A stretch of DNA of 32,520 nt, taken from positions 1 through 32,520 of the forward strand of contig NZ_JAKSYO010000185.1 of assembly GCF_022829635.1 (NCBI RefSeq). Reading direction: 5' to 3'. The notes under the pieces are model-generated. The model saw nothing but the letters and a program-made list of their open reading frames with translations. It was not told the origin of the DNA and did no database searches. The stretch's first letter is position 1. The number at the start of each line of letters is the position of its first letter. The stretch is from Methylobacterium sp. E-066. Lineage in GTDB: Bacteria; Pseudomonadota; Alphaproteobacteria; Rhizobiales; Beijerinckiaceae. This document shows positions 13,792-22,573 of the stretch, one piece after another. A program made the translations under genes and the position numbers.

Positions 13792-15933
13792 ATGTCGGGC
13801 CTCGTCGTCGCCGAAGACCTCCGCCGCTTCCTGTCCGAGGAGGCTTTGCCCGGGACGGGCGTGAGCGCGGACGCGTTCTGGTCGGGCTTCGCCGCGATCC
13901 TCCGGGATCTCGCGCCGCGCAACCGGGCCCTGCTCGACCGGCGCGACGGGCTCCAGGCCGACATCGATGCCTGGCACCGCGACCGCCGGGGCCAGCCGCA
14001 CGATCCGGCCGCCTACGCGGCGTTCCTGGCGGAGATCGGCTACCTGCAACCCGAGCCGGAGGCCGTGCGGGTCACCACCGCGAACGTGGACGCGGAGATC
14101 GCCGAGATCGCCGGCCCGCAGCTCGTGGTGCCGATCTCGAACGCCCGCTACGCCCTCAACGCCGCCAATGCCCGCTGGGGCAGCCTCTACGACGCGCTCT
14201 ACGGCACCGACGCGATCCCGCAGGATGGTGAGCTGGCCCCCGGCCAGGGCTTCAACCCGGCCCGCGGCGCCGCGGTGGTCGCCCGGACCAAGGCGTTCCT
14301 GGACGCGGCCGTGCCCCTGACCGGGGGGAGTTGGGCCGAGGCCGCGGGCTTTGCCGTGAGCGCGGGCGCGCTCGCCGTCAGTCTCGGCGGCGGCCGCAGC
14401 GCCGCCCTGCGGGACGGCGCCGCGCTGGCGGGTTTTTGCGGCGCCGCTCAGGCGCCCGAGACCCTCCTGCTGCGCCATCACGGCCTGCATATCGAGATCC
14501 GGATCGACCGGACCAGCCCGATCGGCCGCACCGACCCGGCCGGCATCGCCGACGTGGTGCTGGAATCCGCCCTCTCGACCATCATGGACATGGAGGATTC
14601 GGTCGCCGCCGTGGACACCGCCGACAAAGTCGCGGTCTATCGGAGCTGGCTCGGCCTGATGCGCGGCGACCTCGTCGCCCACCTGCCCAAGGGCGGTCGC
14701 ACCCTCGAGCGGCGGCTCGCCGAGGACCGGACCTACACGGCCCCCGACGGCGGCCTCCTGACCCTGCCGGGCCGGTCGCTGATGCTGGTGCGCCATGTCG
14801 GGCACCACATGCTCACCGACGCCGTGACGCTGGACGGGGCCGAGATCCCCGAGACGATGCTCGACGCGGCCGTCACCGCGCTGATCGCCCTGCACGACCT
14901 GAACGGCGCCCGGCGCAACAGCCGGGCCGGCTCGGTCTACATGGTCAAGCCGAAGCTGCACGGCCCCGAGGAGGTCGCGTTCGCGGTGGCGCTGTTCGGC
15001 CGGGTCGAGGCGCTGCTCGGGCTGGCGCCCCGGACCCTGAAGATCGGCGTGATGGACGAGGAGCGGCGCACCAGCGCGAACCTCCGGGCCGCGATCGCCG
15101 CCGCCGCCGACCGGCTGTTCTTCATCAACACCGGCTTCCTCGACCGGACCGGCGACGAGATCCACACCGCCCTGGAGGCCGGCCCGGTGGTCCGCAAGGA
15201 TGCCATGAAGGCCACCGCCTGGATCCGGGCCTACGAGGACGGAAACGTCGATGCCGGGCTGGCCTGCGGGCTGCCGGGCCACGCCCAGATCGGCAAGGGC
15301 ATGTGGGCCGCCCCCGACCGGATGGCGGCGATGCTCGCCGCCAAGGGCGACCATCCGGCGGCCGGCGCCAACACCGCCTGGGTCCCGTCCCCGACAGCGG
15401 CGACGCTCCACGCGCTCCACTACCACCAGACCGACGTGCGCGCCCGCCAGGCGGAGCTCCGCGACCGGGCACCCGCGACCCGGGCCGCCATGCTGACGCT
15501 GCCGCTCGCCACGGAGCCGTTCTCGCCGGAGGCCGTCCGCGAGGAGCTCGACAACAATTGCCAGGGCATCCTCGGCTACGTGGTCCGCTGGATCGACCAG
15601 GGCGTCGGCTGCTCGAAGGTGCCCGACATCCACGATATCGGCCTGATGGAGGACCGTGCCACCCTGCGCATCTCCAGCCAGCACATCGCCAACTGGCTCC
15701 GCCACGGCATCGTCGACCGCGCCCAGGTCGCCGAGGCCCTGCGCCGGATGGCCGGCATCGTCGATCGCCAGAACGCGGCCGATCCGGCCTACCGGCCGAT
15801 GGGCCCGGCTTTCGACGGGCCGGCCTTCCGGGCCGCGGAGGCGCTGGTCTTCGAGGGCGCGGCCCAGCCGAACGGCTACACCGAGTTCGTCCTGCACCGC
15901 TTCCGCCGGGAGGCGAAGCGCCGGGGCGCGTGA
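13792..15933 (+). CDS. glcB: Malate synthase G
   Basis: 713 aa from ATG 13792 (AGGGG upstream), close to the 720 or so of characterised malate synthase G. It condenses glyoxylate with acetyl-CoA to malate and CoA in the cytosol, the second step of the glyoxylate shunt or of glycolate use. Visible motifs: STIMDMEDSVAAVD, the magnesium and active-site stretch KIGVMDEERRTSAN, GLACGLPGHAQIGKGMW, and the C-terminal GCSKVPDIHDIGLMEDRATL followed by RISSQHIANWL, which carries the catalytic Asp. Isocitrate lyase is not in the window, so glyoxylate may come from glycolate or C1/C2 metabolism. The divergent LysR gene is the probable regulator. Confidence 0.97.
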   Translation: MSGLVVAEDLRRFLSEEALPGTGVSADAFWSGFAAILRDLAPRNRALLDRRDGLQADIDAWHRDRRGQPHDPAAYAAFLAEIGYLQPEPEAVRVTTANVDAEIAEIAGPQLVVPISNARYALNAANARWGSLYDALYGTDAIPQDGELAPGQGFNPARGAAVVARTKAFLDAAVPLTGGSWAEAAGFAVSAGALAVSLGGGRSAALRDGAALAGFCGAAQAPETLLLRHHGLHIEIRIDRTSPIGRTDPAGIADVVLESALSTIMDMEDSVAAVDTADKVAVYRSWLGLMRGDLVAHLPKGGRTLERRLAEDRTYTAPDGGLLTLPGRSLMLVRHVGHHMLTDAVTLDGAEIPETMLDAAVTALIALHDLNGARRNSRAGSVYMVKPKLHGPEEVAFAVALFGRVEALLGLAPRTLKIGVMDEERRTSANLRAAIAAAADRLFFINTGFLDRTGDEIHTALEAGPVVRKDAMKATAWIRAYEDGNVDAGLACGLPGHAQIGKGMWAAPDRMAAMLAAKGDHPAAGANTAWVPSPTAATLHALHYHQTDVRARQAELRDRAPATRAAMLTLPLATEPFSPEAVREELDNNCQGILGYVVRWIDQGVGCSKVPDIHDIGLMEDRATLRISSQHIANWLRHGIVDRAQVAEALRRMAGIVDRQNAADPAYRPMGPAFDGPAFRAAEALVFEGAAQPNGYTEFVLHRFRREAKRRGA

Positions 15934-15977
15934 ACAGCGCCGCCCCCGGCGCCGGGTGAGCCGAGCATCCCCCGGCG

Positions 15978-17042
15978 TCAGCGCTTCTTGCGCGTCATCA
16001 CGTAGACGAGGAGGTTGGCGACCGCGCGGTAGAATTCCGCCGGGATCGCCTGGTTGATCTCGACATTGTCGTACATCGCCCGGGCCAGGGTCTTGTCGAC
16101 CACGATCTCGATCCGGTGCTGCTCGGCGATCTCGCGGATGCGCAGAGCGAGCAGGTCCTTGCCCTTGGCCAGCACCATCGGGGCGTCGTTCTCGGACTGA
16201 TCGTAGCGCAGCGCGATCGCGTAATGCGTCGGATTGGCCAGGATCATCGTGGCCCGGGGCACGGCCGCCATCATCTGCTTGCGAACGCGATCCAGCGCGA
16301 TCGAGCGCATCTTCGCCTTCACCGCGGGATTGCCCTCGGTCTGTTTGTACTCGTCCTTCAGATCCTGCTTCGACATCCGCAGGTCGCGCTGCCACTTCAC
16401 GCGCGTCCAGACCAGATCGCCCGCTACCAGGGCGATCGTCGCCACGCTGACCGCAGACACCAACCGGACCGACAGGCTCAGAATGAGTTCGGGCAGGCCG
16501 ATCGGATCCTCGAACATGATATTCACGATCTCGTGTCGGTCGGCGCGCAGGATCAGGAAGAGGACGCCACCAATAGCCAGGAATTTGAGGATGTTTTTCC
16601 CAAATTCGATATATCCCGGAAGGCCGAAAAGTCGACTCCACCCGCTGACGGGCGAGATGCGCGACCATTGCGGCCTGATACGCTCACCCGCGATGCGCGG
16701 CACGTTCTGAAACACCGAGGAGGCCAGCCCGGCCGCCATCAGGATCACCAGCATGGGCAGCAGAAGCTGCCACATCACCAGGGCCAGCGCCACGACGAGC
16801 TGCTCGGCATCCTGACCGGTGGCCAGGGGGAAGTTCCGCGGTTGCTCGATGAGCAGCGTGAGTTGCCGCACGAATGGGGCACCGTGATCCCGCACCACGA
16901 AGACGAGGATGATGAGCGTCGCCGCAATCGAAGCGAAGATCGGCGCCTCCCGCGAGAACGGGACGTTGCCCTTCTCGAGCGCCTCGCTGATCTTCTTCTC
17001 GCTCGCGGCCTCGGTTTTGCTCTCCTTGTCGTCGTCCGACAT
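15978..17042 (-). CDS. flhB: Flagellar type III export switch protein FlhB
   Basis: 354 aa, normal length. It is an inner-membrane component of the flagellar export gate that switches export from rod/hook to filament substrates. A charged cytosolic start (MSDDDKESKTEAASEKKISE) precedes four transmembrane helices near residues 34-54, 83-108, 143-166 and 184-210. The cytosolic domain carries the autocleavage site N270-P-T-H in ILANPTHYAIALRY, so cleavage should be intact. It ends with a basic tail RKKR. It lies 14 nt after fliG in the leftward C-ring operon. Its 3' end converges with glcB; CGCCGGG (15950-15956) and CCCGGCG (15971-15977) in the gap could form a hairpin but lack a T tract. Confidence 0.97.
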   Translation of the reverse strand: MSDDDKESKTEAASEKKISEALEKGNVPFSREAPIFASIAATLIILVFVVRDHGAPFVRQLTLLIEQPRNFPLATGQDAEQLVVALALVMWQLLLPMLVILMAAGLASSVFQNVPRIAGERIRPQWSRISPVSGWSRLFGLPGYIEFGKNILKFLAIGGVLFLILRADRHEIVNIMFEDPIGLPELILSLSVRLVSAVSVATIALVAGDLVWTRVKWQRDLRMSKQDLKDEYKQTEGNPAVKAKMRSIALDRVRKQMMAAVPRATMILANPTHYAIALRYDQSENDAPMVLAKGKDLLALRIREIAEQHRIEIVVDKTLARAMYDNVEINQAIPAEFYRAVANLLVYVMTRKKR

Positions 17043-17056
17043 CGTACCCGATCCGT

Positions 17057-18082
17057 TCAGCTGAAGAAGGTGTCTTCCGACTCAGCCTGGTTGAGTTCGA
17101 TCTCGCCGCGGGCAGCCATCTCCAGGGCCTGGTCGGTGATCGCACGGCGCGCTTCGAGGACATCGCGCTGGGAGGCCGGCTCGCCGCCTTCGAGTTCGTG
17201 CTCCACGAGGCGTCGCGTGCGGGCCGTGATGGCACCCAGCACGACGTTGCGGAGGGTGCCGCTGGTCCCCTTCAGCGCCAGGATGATGCGGTCGGGCGGG
17301 ATCTGATCGAACAGGCTCGTGCGCGCCCGGGGCGTCATGTTGATGATGTCGTCGAAGGTGAACAGCAGGCTCTTCAGGATCTCCGCCGATTTGGGGCGCG
17401 ATTGCGCGAGGCTGTCCAGGACCTCCTCCATGCCCTGGCGCTCCATCTTGTTGATGATGTCGGCCATGCGCGCATGGGTGTCCGCACCGGCGTTGCGCGC
17501 CTGGTTGATCATGAAGTCCTCGTGCATCGTCTGCTCGATCATCTTCATCGTGCCATCGACGATGGGCTTGAACGTCAGCATCCGGCGCATGACCCCGTTC
17601 CGCAGGGGTGCGGGAAGCTGGGCCATGACCTTGGCGGCGCAGGCCGGCTTCACCTTCGACAGGATCAGGGCCGCGGTCTGCGGATGCTCCTTCAGCAGAT
17701 AGGAGGCCAGGGCGGCCTCCGCCCCGTTCGAGATGCGGTCCCAGACCGAGCGCTCGCCCTGGCCGAGGACGTCGGCCATGATGCTGGCGATCTGTTCGGG
17801 GGGCAGGTTGCCCTCCAGCAGCTTCTCCATCTCGCGGGCCGTCCCGATCAGGTTCGCCCCGTCGGTGAAGAAGGCGGTCACCGCTTCGATAATGCTTTCG
17901 AGCTGCGATCGCGAGACCGGCCCGAGCTGGGCCACGGCGCGGGTGATCTGCCTCAGTTCCGCATTGTCGAAATACTTGACCAAGCGACTCGCCGTCCCCT
18001 TGTTCATCGCGATCAGGACGGCCGCGACCTCCTCGGCGGGGTTCAGGACTCGCGTGGTCTTGGTGACGGGGCCTGCGGCCAT
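17057..18082 (-). CDS. fliG: Flagellar motor switch protein FliG
   Basis: 341 aa. FliG links the MS ring (FliF) to the C ring and makes torque with MotA. The N-terminal domain (NPAEEVAAVLIAMNKGTASR) binds FliF. The middle domain carries the conserved EHPQ motif at residues 132-135 (KEHPQTAALILSKVK), which contacts FliM. The C-terminal domain has FTFDDIINMTPRARTSLFDQ near 241-260 and the charged torque helix IPPDRIILALKG. An AGGA ribosome site precedes ATG 18082. It is 14 nt downstream of fliN in the switch operon fliM-fliN-fliG-flhB. FliF itself is not in the window. Confidence 0.97.
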   Translation of the reverse strand: MAAGPVTKTTRVLNPAEEVAAVLIAMNKGTASRLVKYFDNAELRQITRAVAQLGPVSRSQLESIIEAVTAFFTDGANLIGTAREMEKLLEGNLPPEQIASIMADVLGQGERSVWDRISNGAEAALASYLLKEHPQTAALILSKVKPACAAKVMAQLPAPLRNGVMRRMLTFKPIVDGTMKMIEQTMHEDFMINQARNAGADTHARMADIINKMERQGMEEVLDSLAQSRPKSAEILKSLLFTFDDIINMTPRARTSLFDQIPPDRIILALKGTSGTLRNVVLGAITARTRRLVEHELEGGEPASQRDVLEARRAITDQALEMAARGEIELNQAESEDTFFS

Positions 18083-18096
18083 GACGATGCGTCCTG

Positions 18097-18486
18097 TCAG
18101 CCGTTGGAATCGGCCGACGCGGGCCCGACGATCTCGGTCAGCGACACGCCGAAGCGTGAGTTGTCGTCCTCGACGACGACGACCTCGCCCCGGGCGATGA
18201 CGCGGCCGTTCACGACGACGTCGACGGGCTCGCCGACGCGGTGGTCAAGGGGGACGATCGCCCCGCGTCCCAGCTTCATCAGGTTCGCTACCGGCATCGT
18301 CGCCGATCCGAGGACCACCTGCATCAGGACCGGGATGCGGAGGATCGAATCCAGGTTGCGGCTGCTGCCGGCCTTCTCGTCCTGCTCGCGCCGCTCCTGG
18401 GCCTGGGCCTCGATCTTCGCGAACAGGCTCTCCTTGTGGCCGTTGTCGGCGTCCGCATCCGAAAAGTCTGAGGAGGATGACATCAT
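18097..18486 (-). CDS. fliN: Flagellar motor switch protein FliN
   Basis: 129 aa. The variable acidic N-terminus (SSSSDFSDADADNGHKESLF) is followed by a linker and a SpoA domain from about residue 45: LDSILRIPVLMQVVLGSATM, LMKLGRGAIVPLDHRVGEPV, DVVVNGRVIARGEVVVVEDD, NSRFGVSLTEIV. FliN forms the lower C ring with FliM and docks export substrates through FliH. The start at ATG 18486 is supported by AAGGA close upstream; a second ATG follows directly. There is a 113-bp gap to the preceding small membrane-protein gene. Confidence 0.95.
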   Translation of the reverse strand: MMSSSSDFSDADADNGHKESLFAKIEAQAQERREQDEKAGSSRNLDSILRIPVLMQVVLGSATMPVANLMKLGRGAIVPLDHRVGEPVDVVVNGRVIARGEVVVVEDDNSRFGVSLTEIVGPASADSNG

Positions 18487-18599
18487 GGGTTCCTTGAGGA
18501 AATCAGGACCGGCGCCGTCTCGGCCCCCGCCCGGGCGGGGTCGGCTTCAGGCGGCGACACCACGGCTCGGGTCCGGCGCAGGCGCGCCGGCCATCGACA

Positions 18600-18938
18600 T
18601 CAGACGCTCGACAGGCTGCCGACCGCGGACTCGTGGGCGACGCTCGCGGGCTGCACCGCGGAGGTCAGCTTGAGCCGCTCGGCCTTCAGCTCGGCCAGGG
18701 CCGCCTTGGCGAACTCGATCTCGCTGCTGAGATCCTCCAGGACGGTCCGCCCCTCCTGGGCGAAGGCCTGGACGGCATTGCTCGCGCCGACCATGGCGCA
18801 GGCGCTCCAGTCGATCATGTCCCGGTACTGCGCATGATACCGGTCCAGGCGCTTCAACCGCATGTACATCGGGACCAGACAGCCGGTCGTCGCGACCAGG
18901 GCGGCGAAGAGCAGGGCTTCAGCGAGCGAGAACATCAT
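18600..18938 (-). CDS. Small bitopic membrane protein in the C-ring operon (DUF6468/PflI-like candidate)
   Basis: 112 aa. ATG 18938 has AGGAG 7 nt upstream and overlaps the 3' end of fliM by 20 nt, so the two are translationally coupled. An N-terminal transmembrane helix (MMFSLAEALLFAALVATTGC, LVPMYM) is followed by a basic stop (RLKRLDRY) and an amphipathic, coiled-coil-prone cytosolic part (AVQAFAQEGRTVLEDLSSEI, EFAKAALAELKAERLKL). Alphaproteobacterial flagellar loci often hold a protein of this layout between fliM and fliN. The resemblance to the DUF6468 family, which I associate with the Caulobacter flagellar positioning protein PflI, is by architecture and context only. A role in placing or stabilising the motor is inferred. 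Confidence 0.7.
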   Translation of the reverse strand: MMFSLAEALLFAALVATTGCLVPMYMRLKRLDRYHAQYRDMIDWSACAMVGASNAVQAFAQEGRTVLEDLSSEIEFAKAALAELKAERLKLTSAVQPASVAHESAVGSLSSV

Positions 18939-19857
18939 CGATAAACTCCTGATCCTGATCGATGAACCGGTCGACGCGCAGCACGATGGTGCCATCCTGC
19001 TGCCCGACGTCGCACCAGAACAACTCACGATTGTTGCCCTCGAGCTTGACGCGCGTATTCGGCGTCGCCCGCAGTTCGATCACCTGACCGACCTCCAGGC
19101 TGGCGATCTCGCCGAGAGTCAGGGGCTTCTCCTCCAGAATCGCCTTGAGCGTCACGGGAGTCTTCTGAACCTCGCCGGCGATCTGCCGCGTCCAGCGGGA
19201 ATCGCGGGCCGTGCTCTCGCCGACCAGGATCCGGCCCAAGCTCTGGCGCATGGGATTGAGCACGGATTGCGGGAGAACGATGAACATCTCGCCGCCGCGA
19301 TTGAGCGCCTGCAGGACGAACTTCGCGGCCACCGCCTGGTTGTTCCGACGGCCGATCACCGCGAAGTCCATGCGCAATTCCGTCCGTTCGAGCTTGAACG
19401 GCGTGTCCGCCACCAGGGCGAAGGCAGCCTGCAGCGCCTTGCCGATCTGGTCGAAGATGCGCTGGGCGATCCGCATCTCGATGGCCGAGAAGGAGCGCTC
19501 CTCGTCGAGGGGCGGCTCGGAGCCATCGGCGCCGAGCAGAACTTCCACCATCGTGAAGACGAAGTCGCGATCGAAGCCGACCAGGATGTGGCTGTCCCAT
19601 TCCGGCGCCTGGAAGATGCCCGCGATGGCGTTCGCCTCGTAGGGTTCGAGGATGTCCCCGAAGCGCTGGCTCTCCACGTTGCTCAGGGAGAAATAGACGG
19701 GCGACGCCGCGAAGTGGCGCAGGTGCTCGGCGCTGAACGTCGCCACCCGGTCCAGGATGACGTGCAGCATCGGAAGCCGATCGAGCGAGAGGCCCGCGGC
19801 GTCCAGCAGCCGATCCCGGATGTCGCTGGTGACCTGTTGCTTGTCCTGATCCGGCAT
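18919..19857 (-). CDS. fliM: Flagellar motor switch protein FliM
   Basis: 312 aa, starting at ATG 19857 within TGATG, where motA stops; a GTG one codon earlier is an alternative. FliM is the C-ring protein that binds phospho-CheY and sets rotation direction. The N-terminal helix (SDIRDRLLDAAGLSLDRLPM) is in the CheY-binding position but lacks a canonical EIDAL box. The CheC-like middle domain includes ATFSAEHLRHFAASPVYFSL, LEPYEANAIAGIFQAPEWDS and VEVLLGADG. The C-terminal SpoA domain is PLTLGEIASLEVGQVIELRA, then VKLEGNNRELFWCDVGQQDG. The operon order motA-fliM-small protein-fliN-fliG-flhB matches Rhizobiales. Confidence 0.95.
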   Translation of the reverse strand: MPDQDKQQVTSDIRDRLLDAAGLSLDRLPMLHVILDRVATFSAEHLRHFAASPVYFSLSNVESQRFGDILEPYEANAIAGIFQAPEWDSHILVGFDRDFVFTMVEVLLGADGSEPPLDEERSFSAIEMRIAQRIFDQIGKALQAAFALVADTPFKLERTELRMDFAVIGRRNNQAVAAKFVLQALNRGGEMFIVLPQSVLNPMRQSLGRILVGESTARDSRWTRQIAGEVQKTPVTLKAILEEKPLTLGEIASLEVGQVIELRATPNTRVKLEGNNRELFWCDVGQQDGTIVLRVDRFIDQDQEFIDDVLAR

Positions 19858-20744
19858 CACGCCGCCTCGCGCATGGCGGCGTCGCCGCGCGAGCCGTTGG
19901 TGATCGTCGCGTTCTCGACCTCGTCGATCGTCGGCCGATTGCCGGCGGAAATCGCCTTCCGGCCATGCTCGATGGCGATCTGCGGCAGGGCGCCGTTCAT
20001 GTAGGCCAGCAGGGTCTGCTTCACGATGATGTAGACGCGTCCCTGCGACTCGCGGGTGATCTTCACCTTGGTCCCGAGGGGGGCGAGGACGCTGTAGGAC
20101 ATGAAGATGCCGCTGAAGGTGCCCACCAGGGCCGCGCCGATCAGGTGCCCCAGGAGCGCCGGCGACTGATCGAGCGCGCCCATCGCCTTCACGATGCCCA
20201 GCACCGCCGCCACGATGCCCAGCGCCGGCAGCCCGTCGGCGACGCCGGTCAAGGCAGCGTACGGCTTCAGCTTGTCGCGTCGATGGGTGACCATCTCCTC
20301 CTCCATCAGCGCCTCGATCTCGTGGGGTCGGGCGTTGCCGATGAGGATGAGGCGCACGTAGTCGCAGATGAACAGCGTCAGCTCCTTATCGCGGGTCACC
20401 TTCGGGAAGGCCTTGAAGATCTCGGATTCGTCCGGATTCTCGAGATGCGGCTCGACCTCGTTGCGGGGCTTCGACCGCAATTCCCGCGTCAGCGCGAACA
20501 GCAAGCCGAGCAGCGCGAGGTAATCGTCCTTCTTCGGCGCCCGGCTCAGAACCGCGTCCACGATGGCGGTGCCGGTATCCTTGACCACCTTCAGCGGGTT
20601 CGCGACCACGAAGGCGCCCAAAGCCGCGCCCCCGATGATGATGAATTCGAAGGGCTGCCAAATCACGGCGAGGTGGCCGCCCATGGCCGCGAACCCGCCG
20701 CCGACGCAGCCGATCGCGATCAGCAAGCCTAAGATAACACCCAC
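19857..20744 (-). CDS. motA: Flagellar stator protein MotA
   Basis: 295 aa from GTG 20744 (preceded by AGGG), giving the usual MotA start MGVILGLLIAIGCVGGGFAA. The frame is open upstream but lacks protein-like sequence. MotA forms the proton-channel stator with MotB and pushes FliG. It has four transmembrane helices: residues 1-20, 33-52, about 170-190 (DGLPALGIVAAVLGIVKAMG) and about 200-220 (LLGHLIGAALVGTFSGIFMS). The cytosolic loop holds the charged stretch RELRSKPRNEVEPHLENPDE that faces FliG. The stop overlaps the fliM start. motB is not adjacent, a common arrangement in Rhizobiales. Confidence 0.95.
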   Translation of the reverse strand: MGVILGLLIAIGCVGGGFAAMGGHLAVIWQPFEFIIIGGAALGAFVVANPLKVVKDTGTAIVDAVLSRAPKKDDYLALLGLLFALTRELRSKPRNEVEPHLENPDESEIFKAFPKVTRDKELTLFICDYVRLILIGNARPHEIEALMEEEMVTHRRDKLKPYAALTGVADGLPALGIVAAVLGIVKAMGALDQSPALLGHLIGAALVGTFSGIFMSYSVLAPLGTKVKITRESQGRVYIIVKQTLLAYMNGALPQIAIEHGRKAISAGNRPTIDEVENATITNGSRGDAAMREAA

Positions 20745-20918
20745 GCGCAGCGCCCTGACGTCGTTCCAATCAACACCGTCGGACCTAGACCGGCATGCTT
20801 GCGCAAGGCTGGAGCAGTATCCGCGCGCACCGCCAGTCCGTGACAGGGAAAAAGGCAAGGCTCGGACAAGCCTGAGCGACTAGCCTCGCGCCTAACGGAC
20901 TGACGAAGGATCTGTCGG
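20745..20918. promoter_or_regulatory. Divergent promoter region of the two flagellar arms
   Basis: 174 bp between the motA start (leftward) and the DUF1217 gene (rightward). Both arms must start from here, as no other long gap precedes them. A small inverted repeat AAGGCT-cggac-AAGCCT lies near 20853-20870. No sigma-54 or CtrA consensus is evident, so the promoter class cannot be named. Confidence 0.4.
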
Positions 20919-21698
20919 ATGACCTCGACCTTCACCGAATACCAACATATTGCTCGGAATTTATCGAACGTCCTTGCGCGTAAAGCTTCCGAATCGACGA
21001 TCAAGCGGGATATTCAATACTTTCGTGATAATATCGGCAGCGTCAAGACAATCGACGATTTCATGAAGAACAATCGTCTCTATACGTTCGCCATGAAGGC
21101 CTACGGCCTTGATGAAATGACCTACGCGAAAGCCTTCATGAAGAAGGTGCTCACCCGCGAAGCCGACAGCAAGGGGAATGTTCTGGTCGAGCGGCTCCAG
21201 GATTCGCGATACCAGGATCTCGCCATCGCATTCAACTTCTCGAACTCCGGCGCGAATTTCAATTCCAATGTCAGCGCATATAGCACCACCATAGATAACT
21301 ACGTTCGCCAGAATCTTGAAACCGATGCCGGCGCAGACGACGAAGGTGTTCGCTTAGCTTTATATTTTCAACGCAAGGCAGGGACGATCAAGTCCGCCTA
21401 CTCGATCCTCGCAGACAAGGCGCTGGCCGAGGTCGTTCGGACTGCACTCGGCATACCTGCTGAAGCCGCGAGAGGAAGCATCGACGCACAGGCCAACCTG
21501 ATCAAGCGCAAGCTCGACATCGCGGGCCTCCAGGATCCGGACAAACTCAATACGTTCCTCAAGCGCTTTACGATCATGTGGGACACGCAAAACAATGCGC
21601 CGTCCACACCGGCATTGGCGCTCTTCAGCGGATCCGATGCCGGCCTCAGTTCGGATATCCTGCTGAAGCTCCAATCCATCCGGCTGGGAGGCCGGTGA
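20919..21698 (+). CDS. DUF1217 family flagellar-locus protein
   Basis: 259 aa; AAGGAT lies 8 nt before ATG 20919. The repeating helical layout is typical of DUF1217 (YFRDNIGSVKTIDDFMKNNR, AYGLDEMTYAKAFMKKVLTR, then a second related unit with ALAEVVRTALGIP and DPDKLNTFLKRFTIMWD). DUF1217 proteins occur only in alphaproteobacterial flagellar clusters, in the same place between motA and flgF (orf38 of Sinorhizobium). Their exact role is unknown but tied to flagellar assembly. Codon use is clearly more A/T-tolerant than in flgF and fliI next door, as in flgE, flgK and flgL here. There is no signal peptide. It is 1 nt from flgF, so co-translated. Confidence 0.9.
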   Translation: MTSTFTEYQHIARNLSNVLARKASESTIKRDIQYFRDNIGSVKTIDDFMKNNRLYTFAMKAYGLDEMTYAKAFMKKVLTREADSKGNVLVERLQDSRYQDLAIAFNFSNSGANFNSNVSAYSTTIDNYVRQNLETDAGADDEGVRLALYFQRKAGTIKSAYSILADKALAEVVRTALGIPAEAARGSIDAQANLIKRKLDIAGLQDPDKLNTFLKRFTIMWDTQNNAPSTPALALFSGSDAGLSSDILLKLQSIRLGGR

Positions 21699-21699
21699 C

Positions 21700-22440
21700 A
21701 TGCAATCGTCGCTCTACGTCACCCTGTCCGCCCAGGTCGCCCTCGAACAACGCCTGAACACGGTGGCGAACAACGTCGCCAACCTCGGGACGGCCGGCTT
21801 CCGCGCCGAGGAGGTGAAGTTCGAGACGATCCTGTCCCAGGCGGGCGGGCGCGACACCGCCTTCGTGACGCCGGGCGAGACCTTCCTGTCGCGCAAGGCC
21901 GGCCCGCTCAACAAGACGGACAGCCCCCTCGACGTGGGCATCCAGGGCGATGGCTGGCTGGCCGTGCGGGGCCGGTCGGGCCCGGTCTATACACGCGACG
22001 GCCGGATGCAGATCACGGCCGCGGGCGACCTTCAGGACCTGAACGGGCGCGCGGTGCTGGATCCCGGCGGATCCCCGATCTCGGTCGATCCCGAGGGGCC
22101 GCCGATCACCATCGGCCAGGACGGGATCATCACCCAGGGGATCAATCAGATCGGAGCGCTCGGCGTCTTCCGCCTCGACAGCGCGGCCAAGCTCACCCGG
22201 GTCGACGGCGACGCGGTCGCCTCGGACCGGCCGGGCGCGCCGATCCTCGACTTCAACCAGCGCGGCGAGACGGCGGTGCGCGTGCAGCAGGGTTTTCAGG
22301 AAGGCGCGAACGTCAATCCGGTCATGGAGATGTCGCGGCTGATCCTCATCACCCGCACCTTCGAGGGCGCGGCCAGCGCGGTGGCGGAAACGGAAGCGTC
22401 GCTGCAGAGTGCGATCCGCGGCCTCGGGCCGGCGAGCTAG
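21700..22440 (+). CDS. flgF: Flagellar basal-body rod protein FlgF
   Basis: 246 aa. It is a proximal/distal rod subunit, exported by the type III gate. The N-terminal rod signature is LYVTLSAQVALEQRLNTVAN, then NVANLGTAGFRAEEVKFETI (L-x-x-x-A-N-N-x-A-N-x-x-T-x-G-F). The middle has DVGIQGDGWLAVRG and YTRDGRMQITAAGDLQDLNG. The C-terminal heptad helix is GANVNPVMEMSRLILITRTF, typical of rod and hook proteins. The ATG at 21700 follows the DUF1217 stop by 1 nt. It is followed by 231 bp of palindromic spacer before fliI, so the operon is interrupted by inserted repeats. Confidence 0.95.
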   Translation: MQSSLYVTLSAQVALEQRLNTVANNVANLGTAGFRAEEVKFETILSQAGGRDTAFVTPGETFLSRKAGPLNKTDSPLDVGIQGDGWLAVRGRSGPVYTRDGRMQITAAGDLQDLNGRAVLDPGGSPISVDPEGPPITIGQDGIITQGINQIGALGVFRLDSAAKLTRVDGDAVASDRPGAPILDFNQRGETAVRVQQGFQEGANVNPVMEMSRLILITRTFEGAASAVAETEASLQSAIRGLGPAS

Positions 22441-22459
22441 CGCGACGAATCAAGGATTG

Positions 22460-22498
22460 AGAGCCGTTCCCGATTGCAACGTGATCGGGAACGGCTCT
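22460..22498. repeat. Perfect 15-bp palindrome after flgF
   Basis: AGAGCCGTTCCCGAT (22460-22474) and its exact reverse complement (22484-22498) with a 9-nt loop. There is no T tract, so it is more a repeat or mRNA-stabilising hairpin than a standard terminator. Confidence 0.85.
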
Positions 22499-22531
22499 AG
22501 CGCGTGGAATACCGCGATGGCCCGAGGCTCG

Positions 22532-22573
22532 CAGGGCTCCGCCCTGCACCCGCAAAAGGTCGAAGACCTTTTG
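22532..22573. repeat. Palindromic repeat family B, partial copy
   Basis: CAGGGC-TCC-GCCCTG (22532-22546) followed by CAAAAGGTC-GAA-GACCTTTTG (22553-22573), matching the last two hairpins of the 11506-11595 copy. An A/T-rich tail with six T residues follows at about 22583-22588, so it may also terminate some transcripts. Confidence 0.8.

Noticed and set aside
15950..15977. CGCCGGG/CCCGGCG hairpin between convergent glcB and flhB as a terminator
   Set aside because: The stem is short with a 14-nt loop and no T tract, so an intrinsic terminator is not supported.
13738..16668. Very long open frame (976 codons) on the minus strand across glcB
   Set aside because: It is antisense to the well-supported malate synthase G gene and to part of flhB in another phase. 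High-GC genes commonly leave such open antisense frames, and the translation is low-complexity without domains.
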